DNA from: Sipunculus nudus
Taxonomy: Eukaryota; Annelida; Sipuncula; Golfingiida; Sipunculidae
DNA: 64,000 nucleotides
Direction of reading: 5' to 3'
NCBI GenBank assembly: GCA_026874595.1
Contig: CM049316.1
Coordinates: 63,901,176-63,965,175 of the forward strand
The notes under the pieces were generated by a model. That model was given only the letters and a program-made list of their open reading frames with translations, was not told the DNA's origin and ran no database searches. Shown here piece by piece: positions 1-12,400 of the stretch (its first letter is position 1; each line of letters opens with the position of its first letter). The position numbers and the translations under genes were made by a program.

Positions 1-285
1 ATACACAAATTATATACAGAGAAAGAAAAAGAGATAATAGAGAGAGCTTTCATGACTACAAGATCGGGGGGTGGGGGAGGACAGGCAGTACGTGTGTCAT
101 TACTTGATTTAAATGACGTCATCAACACGTGTGTAAAACAGAACTACGCGGAAGGCGCGTGTGCTTACTTTGAAACTGAGCCTCAGATTCAGTGTCGTCA
201 CTGTTGTCAAGGTGACATGATGGCATGACGTTACTGAGCCTAACTTTCGTGACAGTTCGAGTACATGGCCTCACACAATGTGTTG

Positions 286-327
<42 letters not shown>

Positions 328-741
328 ACGTCACATTACTTTATATCCATATCCAAGAAGGATAAACAATAGCCACTTATTTGGGACGCCATGAACCACG
401 GTTATATTTATACATATGCAGCGGATAGTACATTAACACAATACTGTTGTCAGTATTGACATATTTGTTTACCTTTTAGGTAGTTATTTCGTACAGACAT
501 TACAGACAGTTGTCATTTTAATCCAATAAGTTTATAATATAGTTTCATGACGGCATTTTATTTTAATGTTAAGTTAAACGGACTAATAATAAGGTTTAGA
601 ATATAGGGACAAGATATGTTGATGGAATTAAAGCCGTTAGTCTCAACACGACTGAACATATATATATATATATATATGATGATCGGGTCGCATCCCGTGA
701 AACAGTCTGTTGTGAATTAACAGTGTTGTTTTTCTTCAGAG

Positions 742-814
<73 letters not shown>

Positions 815-1324
815 TGAGACATGAGACATGTCAACCAGGCCGTAATGTAAATAATATTTATATCGTGAGACGGTAAGGTACCAAAAATTACGCATTTGCC
901 TCCTCATGCCATTGATGCAAATTTATTGCTCATTCATTTTTTCCAGACAATCAGCTCAATTGGACCAGCTTATTATGGTGTACCTGCTAACTTCACCTCT
1001 CTGACGGACTTAAGTGTACGGATTTCAACATTAGTGGAGGACTGGATGGATTCCTGTTGACATTAAATTATACACAGGGGCTATAACATGATATTTATAT
1101 ATAGGGAGGTGGGAAGCGGCAGCTAGGCAAGGCCAGAAGCGCCGGGGTTGGACGCTATTGAAGCGGTGTATCCCACTCTAACGCATGATGTAAAAAACTT
1201 TTCTGTTTGGGTTCTAATGGCACGATCTAGGGTAGTATTTTGGTATTACGCCTATGTTGTATGTTACACCCTTGTAAAATGAGGGAATGAAAAAGGGCGC
1301 CCTCTGTGCCCCTAACTCCCCTAC
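1..1324. other. Gene-free flank with dinucleotide microsatellites
   Basis: No convincing exon is visible here. The stretch holds a (CT)n run at about 287-323 and two (TA)n runs at about 658-677 and 743-811. The only long open frame crosses the TA runs and reads as alternating Ile-Tyr, so it is an artefact of the microsatellite. The remainder looks like unique AT-rich intergenic DNA. Confidence 0.6.
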
Positions 1325-1571
1325 TGGTGTAGGGCAAGGCTTATGTGGACTAAACCTAATCTTTACTCTGAAGATGTATACATTCAGATGACTTTTTTTT
1401 TTAATTAACGTAATTGAACGTTAAGGTAAACCCCCCCCCCCCCCCTTGGTGTAGGGCAAGGCTTATATGGACTAAACCTAATCTTTACTCTGAAGATGTA
1501 TACATTCAGATGACATTTTTTTTTAATTAACGTAATTGAACGTTAAGGTACCCCCCCCCCCCCCCCCCCCC
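1325..1571. repeat. Two-copy tandem duplication (period ~122 bp) ending in poly-C tracts
   Basis: Two nearly identical units begin with TGGTGTAGGGCAAGGC at 1325 and 1447. Each ends in TTAATTAACGTAATTGAACG followed by a long C run (about 1430-1445 and 1550-1571). The copies differ at only a few positions, which points to a recent local duplication. No coding potential is seen. Confidence 0.85.
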
Positions 1572-3523
1572 CGGATCCACGCCTGTGAAGAGGTTGAGAG
1601 CCATGAAACTTGTTCCCTCGGGACTGCCACCTTGCGGCTAATTATATAACTAATTTACGGTACCATGACCGACAGTTTAGTGATAATAGACCGGTACATG
1701 AATCACGTTTAATTTTACCTATTTTAGTAGCAAACATAAAAACTAAAGCCCTGACAGGGCTAAGCTTTCCATTAATGTGCCCCTGTCAAGTTGCGCTGTT
1801 CACCTCTCATTTAATTCCCAAAGTTCTTTTTTTATTTAAAAATATTATGAACTGCTTTTATGTTATTTCATGAAATATAAGTAAACTAATATACAATCTA
1901 AAAGTCATATATTTTCAAATATATATTTAACAAAGTACTTTTAAGTTTCCTCCATTGACCTCAGAGTAAAAAAAAAAATGAGCCATCTTATTTTTCTTAT
2001 CCCTTTTTTTTTCACAGAGCTATTTCTTGTCAGGCTTGAATCAACATCTGTTGGACAGAGGTAATCACTCTCTCCCCATTCAAAATGCAGCAGTAGGGGC
2101 TAAAAAGTGACCCAAAAGAGGCTAAAGAGGGCCATGATGCTCAGCGGAGTCTGAAACACTACTACAGGAAATACAGGTCATAAATACGGTGGGATTTAAT
2201 TTGGGATTTATGACCTTGTCTTCCATGAGCAAGTCTGCGTTTTGAAGGACCTAATCATGTGCAAATTTTAAGCATGTCGAATTTACACACACACAAAAAA
2301 GTGTTTCATCTTTAAAATAAAATGGTACCTTCCAAAATATTGTACTGAAACCATTGCTTTATTCCTGTACACCAGAGTTAAACAAGTGGACTGGGCACAA
2401 TCGCTGGCCCCAACATGGACATAGCACAAACACACCTGCGTTTTCGCTTTTCTTTCCTGGCTAAAAACGTGTTTTACAACAGTGTATGTTCATGTTTAAT
2501 TTGGAATACGTTTGGGATCTGTCGTGCAAGCACAGACCGACCTCCAGTCAAGCATCCTGTTTTTGTAAAAAGACACGTGGACCAAGTTTACTAACATGCA
2601 GAACCATAACAAGGTGATAAACAGCTGAAGGGGAGGTGATGAGATCGTGTGCTTGGATGGTTTTACTGGGGAAACTTTTTTTTTGTAAAGCAAAACTGGA
2701 CTGATAGTGTGAAAGAATAGGCATAATATTGCTTATGATTATGTTACTTTAAGTTCGAAGTTTCTCTGTTTTAGACCGGTTACTTTTTGTGCCATGTTAA
2801 TGGCCAGACAGACAATGAACAAGACCAGATAACTTTCAGTCAGCTGAGCTAAAATTGAAATTTCTGATATTACCTCAAATTATTAGCAATTCTGAAATGT
2901 ACTTCTGAAACATGAACAACACTTTTAGCATTTTAATATGCTTTTTAATACTTGAACACTTAAGCAGTCATTATTAACATACTCCATTCACATCTAAATA
3001 CCTGGGCAGTCATTCAAATTCACATCTTTATGCATCTAAAAATTCTGCAACTGTCAATAAATGGTACTTTTTACATCTTTGTGCACTGAAAAGGTTCTGA
3101 AAATGTAGTCAATTATGTCAATGAGACCTGTGCAGACCTGCAAAACTACTTAAATTCACACTACATGAACAATCGTAGTATTAAATGTGCTTGACACTGT
3201 GAAACATTAACTAACATAAACATTTGGGTACTCTTTAAAATTTACATCCAGATGTTTCTCAATATTTATGCAACAATTAAAAGACAAGTCTAAATAGTTG
3301 TGTGCAAAAAGCTCTGAAAAAGATTCACATTTACATCTCTAATTTTTACCCAGTATTGTTAGTGTTTCAGAACATTTCTGGAAAATGTAAAATTAGAACT
3401 TCATATTGTTAACCCATGCAGTTCAACATTTGATATCTTTATCTCTGTATGCTGCAAATGTCCTATATTAATTTACATCTCTTACATTACCCCTGAAGTT
3501 TAACTCCTTATGCAGTGGTTATA
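1572..3523. other. Intergenic DNA, nothing recognised
   Basis: This AT-rich stretch contains short open frames only, without domain similarity, splice context or repeat ends that I can identify. It lies downstream of the gigaxonin gene, which is on the opposite strand. Confidence 0.5.
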
Positions 3524-3815
3524 CACTGCCGTCATTCCAGATCTCCTTCGTTTAAACCTCTGCTTTGCATAGCAAGTTATTTAGGGTTTCTAAACCAGGG
3601 CTGGCATCTAGGGCTAAGAATTGTAATAAGACCAATGAGACTGCAGTATCCCATTCTGAGTCAAACCAATCAGAGTTGGATGCACAATGCAATACCACAC
3701 ATTCATTGGTCTGATTAAAATTCTTGGCCCTGTGCCAGCCCTGGTGGTGAAACCCAGAGAATATTGCTACTCAAAGCACCAGGTGCAGTGAAGGAGATAT
3801 AGAATGACTGCAGTG
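3524..3815. mobile_element. Foldback/MITE-like element with ~125-bp inverted arms
   Basis: The left arm runs from CACTGCCGTCATTCCAGATC near 3524 through CCAGGGCTGGCATCTAGGGC and GACCAATGAGA to about 3650. It is matched in reverse complement by the right arm (about 3700-3815), which contains TCATTGGTCTGATTAAAATT, CTTGGCCCTGTGCCAGCCCTGG and GGAGATATAGAATGACTGCAGTG. The arms are imperfect, so the copy is not fresh. No ORF of a transposase is present. Target duplication is not clear, so the superfamily is unassigned. Confidence 0.7.
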
Positions 3816-3883
3816 TCTTACAGCCATGCATAGAGTGTACCAGAACTCCAAATGTTTTGGCAATCTTTTAGCACATACATTAA

Positions 3884-6101
3884 CAAGTGACCCATGGGTC
3901 ATGACGCTCAGCTGACTGGGAAGAGATTTGCAAAAGGAAATTTTATCATCTGAATGGTAGTATATAACAATTGAACTGAAGCATCAAATAGATTAACCAA
4001 CAGGCTGAGATTGTGTCTGTATTAATATATCTCAAAAATAAAGAAAAAATGCGTAAACTTTTAAAAAAATACAGGTGGCTCCACCAGGCTGCAGAAACCA
4101 ATAAAAACGCTTAATGGCCAATATCCATGCAAAGAAGCATGGTGGTCTCTGGATTTGTTGTTCAGATACTTCACTTTTTGTATCAAATTTTCCGTTATTC
4201 TGAGGGATACTTTGGAGTCCTATAGCTTGAAGGATATGGGTAACAGAGACCTAATTTCAGGTTTCCACAGACACTTTTCATGGGCCTCCTTACATGGCAA
4301 GAATGAAGATTCTACGTCCAGTTGTTACAATTTGTACTTTGTTGACAGATAACCACATCTTTAAAGGTCTCAAAAATAGAGAAATTAATTCGTAAACATT
4401 TGAAAAAAATAGAGGTGGCATACCCAGTCTGCTGAAACTGATGGAACACGTCATGATCAATATGTATGCCAAAAATCATGAGCATTAGTGTTGTAGTTAT
4501 TGAGATACTGGAGTTTTTGTATCAAATTTTTCATTATTCTGGGGGGTATTCTAGAGCCATACAGCTTAATGGATATGGGTAACAGAGACCTAATTACAGG
4601 GTTCATGGAGATTTTTTATGGGTCTCCCTGTGTGTAAAGAATGAAGATTCTAGGTCCGGTTGTTATGATTTGTGCCCTGTTAACAGATGTTCATATCTTT
4701 AAAGGTCTCAAAAAATAGAGAAAAAATTTCGAAAAAAAGCACGAACAAATACATGTGGTGCCACCAGGCTGCAGAAACTGATTTAACACTCCATGATCAA
4801 TATCCATAGAAACAATTATGGTGATCTCTGCATTAGTTGTTCAGATACTTCAGCTTTTGTATCAAATTTATCATTATTCTGAGCTGTACTTTGGAATGCC
4901 ATGGCTCAAAGCATATGGGTAACAGAGACCTAATTTCATGTTTCCATGGAGACTTTTCATGGGTCTCCCTGTGTTAAGAATGATGATTCTAGGTCCAGTC
5001 GTTACAATTTGAACCCTGTTGACAGATAACTACATCCTTAAAGGTCTCAATAATAGAGAAAAAAAATTTTTTTTAATTTGAAAAATACAGGTGGTGCCAC
5101 CAGTCTGCAGAAACTGATGAAACATCTCATGATCAATATGTATGCCCAAAATCATGACCATCTGTGATGTAGTTAATGAAATATTGAAGTTTTTGTATGA
5201 AATTTTTCACTATTCTGGGGGGTACTTTGGGGCCCCATAGCTCGAGGGATATGGGTAAGAGAGACATAATTTCTGGTTCCCATGGAGACTTTTCATAGGT
5301 CTCTCAGAATGTCAACAATAAAGATTATAGGTCCAGTCTTTACGATTTGTGCCCTGTTAACAGATGATCACATTTTTAAAGGTCTCAAAAATAGAGAAAA
5401 CAATTCGTAAAAAATCAAAAATACAGTTGGCGCCACCAGTCTTCAGAAACTGATGAAACATCTCATGATCAATATGTATACAAAAAATCATGACCATTAG
5501 TGATGTAGTTAATCAGATATTGAAGTTTTTGTATGAAATTTTTGACTATTCTTGGGGGTACTTTGGGGCCCCATAGCTCGAAGGATATGGGTAACAGAGA
5601 CCTAATTTCTGGTTTACATGGAGACTTTTCATAGGTCTCTCAGAATGTCAACAATAAAGATTTTAGGTCCAGTCTTTACGATCTGTGCCCTGTTAACAGA
5701 TGATCACATTTTTAAAGGTCTCAAAAATAGAGAAAACAATTCATAAAAAATCAAAAATACAGCTGGCGCCACCAGTCTGCAGAAACTGATGAAACATCTC
5801 ATGATCAATATGTATACAAAAAATCAAGACCATCAGTGATGTAGTTAATCAGATATTGAAGTTTTTGTATGGAATTTTTGACTATTCTTGGGGGTACTTG
5901 GTGCCCCATAGCTGGAAGGATATGGATAACAGAGACCTAATTCCAGGTTTCCAAGGAGATTTTTCATGGACCTCTCTGGATGTAAAGTAAGAAGATTCCA
6001 GGTCCAGCGGTTACGATTTGTGCCTTGTTAACTGACAGACGGCCGGACGACGGACAAAGAGTGATCGCTATAGCTCAGATGACTTGCAGTCAGCTGCGCT
6101 A
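3884..6101 (-). mobile_element. Helentron-like non-autonomous element, family H2, ~340-bp tandem core
   Basis: On the minus strand the element starts with AGCGCAGCTGACTGCAAGTC (end near 6101) next to a GTCCGTCGTCCGGCCG stretch. It ends at 3884-3887 with GTCAGCTGAGCGTCATGACC, a GACCCATGGGTC palindrome and CTTG followed by T. Between the ends lie about six direct repeats with period 336-340 bp. Each carries GGTGGCGCCACC-type sequence near 4071, 4411, 4751, 5088, 5424 and 5760 (numbered on the plus strand). The subterminal inverted repeats, the 5' microsatellite, the 3' hairpin and the T-flanked CTTG end are the layout of Helentron-associated elements. There is no Rep/helicase coding sequence, so it would need an autonomous partner. 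Confidence 0.7.
4071..6046 (-). repeat. Tandem array of ~340-bp units inside the H2 element
   Basis: Each unit contains, on the plus strand, CCACCAGNCTGCAGAAACTG, an ATGATCAATATGTATGCC-like block, TATGGGTAACAGAGACCTAA, a TAGGTCCAGT block and GTTAACAGATGATCACAT. Units towards 5088-6000 are more alike than those near 4071-4750. This suggests later expansion at the element's 5' side, or homogenisation. Confidence 0.8.
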
Positions 6102-6433
6102 AAAATGAAAAACCTCTCTCCACAAAATTTATATTGCTGAACACTCCTTACATGACATCACTTTTATGCATTATTGTTTCTCTTCAATTATGTGTATATC
6201 TTAAGAGACTACATTAAATACCAAAGATCTGACCTCTTTAAAAAAAAAAATCTTACCTACAATTACCACAACTTTTTTTTCAGAAATTCAGAAAAAAATT
6301 ACTTCACACTATTAACCTCAATTTTACTTGATAAAAAGAATGCAAAACATCAATAATATTACAACTTCACTACAAGATCAACGTGACAACAATGTTTAAT
6401 TTTGGAATGTAAAGCTCATAACCTTCCAGCAGC

Positions 6434-9400
6434 TTAAGCATTAGCAGACAAAGTGTGGATGACAAAGTTCGGGATTTTGACGACACAAGATGGCATCCCC
6501 CTCTGGTTCGGTGGATGATTCGCAACCACACCATGCCAAGTATTATCTTGTAGGTTGTACGAGCGAATAAAATGATAGCGACCTCCGACCTCCAGGTCTC
6601 CGGAGAGCAGAATTTGGCTCCCGAGTTTGATCACAGAATCAACATGAGACGTTTCAGTCATTGTGCACATACGCGCCGATCCTTGATTCATTGTATCCCA
6701 TTGCTTTTTCTCAGTCGAGAAAATCTCAGTTCCACAAAATTTCATCCCAGAGCTATGCTTTGATACACTCGGACATTCATATCTACGTAAACCACCAAAA
6801 ACATAAATGTCTTTACCATACCCTATGGCCCTAGCATCAAATCGCCTCTCTTTCATGGAGGCCACAGATGCCCAAGTTTCCAAATATGGATCGAAACACT
6901 CCACAGCCTCATACAGCCTTCCCATGATCCCACCGCCCATGACGAAAATTTTTTTATCCACAACTGCATATGCAGCCCAGGCTCGTTTTAGGTTCATATC
7001 TGGTAGGAGGCGCCACTGGTTAGTGTAGATATTGAACTCTTCTATGCTTGTCAATGGATCCGACATATCATTACTGCCCCCTACTGCATAAATTTTGTCA
7101 TCTATAGCGAGTAATCCAAATCCTATACGAGCATGGTTCATTGGTGCGATTGGCTCCCATACATTTCTGGCTGGGTCATATCTCTCTCCACTGTTCAAGA
7201 TTGTTCCACAGTTATCCCGACCACCAATGGCAAACATGTAGCCCCCTGAAATAACAATCATCAATAAAACAAAGCAATTAATATAAATATATACAATGTC
7301 ATTCACTAATGATATTTATTAGGGTTGCTTCTGTTCATTGTTTTTTAAATATTTTTTCTGTTTGTTTGGGTAACCACTTCCATTTTTAATGCTAGCTTAA
7401 CTAAGTATATGTACATCTGCAGAATTCCATTCAGGTTTCATACTACATGACAGGGCAGTACCACACACTTCCTCTCATTTTTATATCCTTATGTTCACCA
7501 GGCCTGGTGACAACTGCACTTGTGGGCCCTGGGTGTCATATAATTATCCCTATGGCTGGGTCATACCACTAAGAAACCACCAAAAGGTGCACTTATTTGT
7601 GAGTGAAACGTGGCTGTTGTACATGGCCTTCCATTTAGCCTGCTGAGCGCTCACCCTGGGTGTAAAATCTTACTGTCTACTGAGTTTCTAACTCACATTC
7701 TCCGAGCTTGGGTCCTGTGCTCTACCCATAAGCCACAGAAGCCAGATTATTCTTACTCTTAATTAACATTATTCATTACATTTTCTTTAATAAAAGCAGA
7801 CATATATGCAACTGTAATACATACAAGATAAAAGGAATCACAATATCAGATGATCACTCAAAGCCTCCCCCCTGACGCCTACAACTGGGTGCTAATAGGG
7901 AATTGGTGCATGCCCTTGGGAATCAGGTCATAGTAAAAAGCAGATATCAAGTGCAAATCTGTCACCTATGACTAATTTGGTGCCATGAGGTCAATTTATG
8001 AAAGTCAGCCCTATTTGAAATCTAGCACAAACACAGGAAAAAAACTTCCTTCATAAAGTTTATTACAATATCATATGTTGTCGACAGCCATGTCTGAAGC
8101 TGAGCCAGAGCAGTGACAACAGTTTACTTATCTGTTTAAATACAAACTTAGTTCCACCTGTACAGGTGATACTGTTTACTCACCAGCTTCTACCAGGCCA
8201 TGTGCACTCCGAGGTGTCATCATAGGAGCAAGTGACAACCAGGTTACCACGGTGGCGCCATCTCCAGGAGTCTTGACACACAAAGATGGGTCAAAACAAC
8301 AGACGGTCGACTTCATTTCTAGCATTCCAGGTTGACTGTAAAAATTAAATGCAGATGACTAAATGTTCACAAAAATGACAGTGGCAACAAAGTAAATATA
8401 ACAAGCAAATTTGTGGAATTAATGTCCCCTGCTTTGGGATCTTGTTGTTTTTCATGCTTGATAAAGGATGGAAAGACAGAGTAAAAGACAGACAGACAGA
8501 TGCCAGACATTCCAAAACAAATCCCAACCAGGGTAAGCATGAGAGCAATCACTGACCAAAATTTGAATGAAATCGGATAATATTTAGGAAAGTTATTACA
8601 GGGAAACAAAAACCTGACAGAGAGACAGACAGAGTGACAGACAGACAGGCAAAAGCCAGACACTCCAAAACTAATCCCAACCAAGGTATACATGAGAGCA
8701 ATATCTGACCAAAATTTGAATGGAATGGGGTAATATTAAGGAAAGTTATCGCACGGAAATGAAAATCTGATGGACTGACAAACAGAGTGAGAGACAGACA
8801 GCCAGATACCAGACACTCCAAAACCAAACCACTTAGGAAAGTTATCACATGGAAATGAAAACCTGACAGACAGACAGACAGACAGAAGCCAGACACTCCA
8901 TAACCAATCCCAACCAAGGTATGCATGAGAGCAATCACTGACCCAAATTTGGATGGAATCAGATAATATTTAGGAAAGTTATTGCACAGAAACGAAACCT
9001 GAGAGACCGACAAAGAGACAGACAGACGGACAGACAGACAGACAAACCAAAATCAATGTCCCCCGCATCCGCGGAGCAGGGGACAATTATATGAAAGTAT
9101 TTTTCTCATGAATATCCAGTGACCATTCTGATAAAGTATGATGGTCATACAATGGGATCCTATACAATGCATGATATTTGTATTTGAAGTGACAGTGTTC
9201 CATTGTTCATGAGATAAAGAATACTGGATCACTTGACTGTGTGTTTGACTTAACTCAATGAGTAAAGAATACAATATAAACACATATTTATGATGGTCAT
9301 TTCTCTAAAGACACAAGCCAAAAGTTTCAGTAAAAGTTATTATTTCTGAATTTAGGTGAACACTAGGGTTGCACAATGTATTAATATCTGGTCTGCAAAT

Positions 9401-12400
9401 AGACCACAATGATTATTAATGGCTGTAAAAAGAATCAATATGATTACTGATGTCTCTGACAAATATTGATTTAATGTATGCTGGCTCTGACAATATTTAA
9501 TATAAACAACAATCTTCATTAACTGGTAATACAAACCACACAAGATTTTATATTACTCTTAATCTGCATCACATAGAAATCACTGCAACTAAGATTATGA
9601 TAATCTATCAAGTTATTTAAAGTCTTTTTTATTCATATATTAAGGCAGTGCAGTATTTTTTCTCACTGCTCCACAGTGGCTGCTTTTGATTAATATTTCT
9701 TAGGTATATTGGATGAGGTATTATATTTCTCTCCTGGTCACATTAAGGTTACACCTGAGGAACAAATTATACAATTTTGGAGGTACTGAGATCATCAAAT
9801 CCCACTGTGACACGGGATGATTCCTTTGTCCCAGGAAGAAGCTGCCCAATCACAGGTATTAGTGGCAGCATTTGTTCTGCAGCTCACCAGGTTAATTGTG
9901 TTAATGAAACCAGACTACACTGGAAACTTTGATTATGGGGTCCTTGCAGGGGTATCAATGTTGGCTACATGCTAACAACTATACAGATTTCAAAATCAGC
10001 TATTCATGTACCTTTTCTGTATAAATAATGTGATCTCTGGCTTACTCTGCATTCACATTAATAAACTGTAGATAAATCATATTAAGATAAATTTTTATTA
10101 TAACACCTCTGTGTTGGATGTATAAGCTTATTCATCCACAAGCTGTGAGTAACCTTAATACACGTGACATTGCTGACAAACAGAAAAACCATGTAACCTG
10201 AGGTGGTTGGTTGTATATGAGCAGAAGATGAAAGGTCATGTGCAAAACTCCAGTATTTCTGACTTGTCACCAGATGCCTTGTTGAATGTGTCTGGATTAT
10301 TTTGGCAGTCCCCCCACATCTTATAAACTTTTGGATATAAACAAAACAAGACAGCCTGTGGGTGATGGGATCAGCGTTTTCTGGCATATCTTTATATAAG
10401 GTACAAGGGATTATCTTAAGTTAAAATATCTTAGATATTGGAAGAGACCCCTTTAAATATACTCACCTTAGGCTAGAGCCCTCTCCGCCTGCAACCACCA
10501 CCATACTTGTGTATCCTCGCACAGGGTGATGGGAACCCGTTGAACACGCATCATTCAAGGTGGGGATCAACGCATTTCCTGACCCAAGTTGGGCGATGAA
10601 CTCATCTGCTAACAGGCTCTCTTGTTCTGACTTTCTGAGACATTCTGTTTTCACACAATTGTTGATGAGTTGAACACCTTGGTCTTTGCGATTAATAAAG
10701 TCATGGCACACCCACGCTTTGCAGGCATTGAATATGGCACTCTCTGAATGAACGTGAACACTGTTACGCTGTAGTATCTCATCTACCTTTTCATATGGCA
10801 ACTGGAGAAATTCTTCACAGCAAATTATATCACTGTAATGTATGAAAGGTCACACAAGTTTATACTAAGTTGTTAGTTTTACCACCAACAGTATGTGATA
10901 GAAAAAGTTAGTGAGCCCAAAATACAGGATATCCCTTTTAATAGTCTCCACCAATTTTATGTTGCAAAAAAAAATAGGGTAGGTAGTCACAGAATAAATT
11001 TCTTTCATTGAAAATATGTTTATTTATTTTATATACAGCTATCATCAATAAAAATACATTTATGTTGGCTGGTGTTATGTAACCGTTCTTCAAGGCAATG
11101 GTTTACAAATGTTGGTGCATTCATTCATGAATTATAGATGACTTTCATGGTTTTCTCAGATTTTATCTCAAATATCAAGATTTCTGCATGGTTTATAAAT
11201 TTCCACATCCTCTTAATTCCATTATTGAGGTAAAGAGATACATACCATTACTTGCAATAATGTTCCATTGCAGCCCAACCCTTCACTGTTAATAAAACAA
11301 GTACTTTGATAAATCTACTTTTCTACTGATACTGTGATAGGGATGTTGGTCTAAGTGGTAAAATAATATACATTTGTATATCCCTCTTCTACATGAACAA
11401 TTGTGTTTATAATTATAACTTGACAAGTGTATGTCATATAAAATTTAAAATTTAGTTAATCAATTCAAGATTATAAAGAGTTCTCACCAGAAATGCTCAT
11501 CAAGATATTGTGTGGCAAGATGGTGTACTCTGGGGCAGGTGTAATGCTCTGCAAACTCCCGGATTCCTATACAGTTCATTACAGAAATACAGCTCTCTAA
11601 ATACTGACAGCACAGGTCCTTCAAGCTCTGCAGCAGGAACAGATCAGCAGCCTGCAGTACTGACTGTATGTTGTCCTCGTCCAGATGTAGCGTGGATGTG
11701 TAGATGAAATCGAGAATCTGCTCAAACGTCTCAGGGAGGATGTCAAAGTGCTGTGGCTCAGCTTTTTCCCTTGGTTGGGCTGTTTCATCATTATTGTAGG
11801 TGAATAAAGCTCTGGATGATAGAAAGCGGAAAGAACCCAAGGTTAGAACATTACAAATGTAGGATCATTTTAAATACAGTAGAGAGTCGTTTATCCAAAA
11901 AGCTCCAAAGTTCTGTCTCTGTGCCTTAAATATTAGCACAAGTCTTTTTCTGCAACAAACATGACCTCCAGGGTTTTTGTTCAGAAAAACAGTTGTTCGG
12001 ATACATGATTCTGCCCACTTCACCATGATTGCAAACCTGTCACCCTGCATGTAAGTTCACCAGCGACTGATAGACATGAATTAAAAAAGCTAGTCCAAAA
12101 TAAATGTTTGAAACAGTATTTTCCATTCCATTACAACAGGTTTTCCATTATCTCAATCAATTCATCAAGTGAAACACAATGAAATCATTCCTTAATGCCC
12201 TGGAAAATCAAAGTTTAAGAAGTTGTTGAATATTTTTCATTAAAACAGTTAAACTTTCAGAATTTCAGTTTTCACTTATCAATTTAAGATTAGTGATTTT
12301 TCAGATAAATGGTGTTCGGATTAATGATGCTCTAATCTATTTTACTACAAATCTCATTCTTTATAAATCTGTTGTTACTTTCTGGACACCCACAAATAAT

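Noticed and set aside
596-907. 103-codon minus-strand ORF of alternating Ile and Tyr
   Set aside because: It is a translation of (TA)n microsatellites; the same holds for the frames at 14639 and 16766.
8345-9013. Overlapping minus-strand ORFs rich in Cys, Leu and Ser resembling membrane proteins
   Set aside because: They are translations of tandem H3 core units and CTGT microsatellites.
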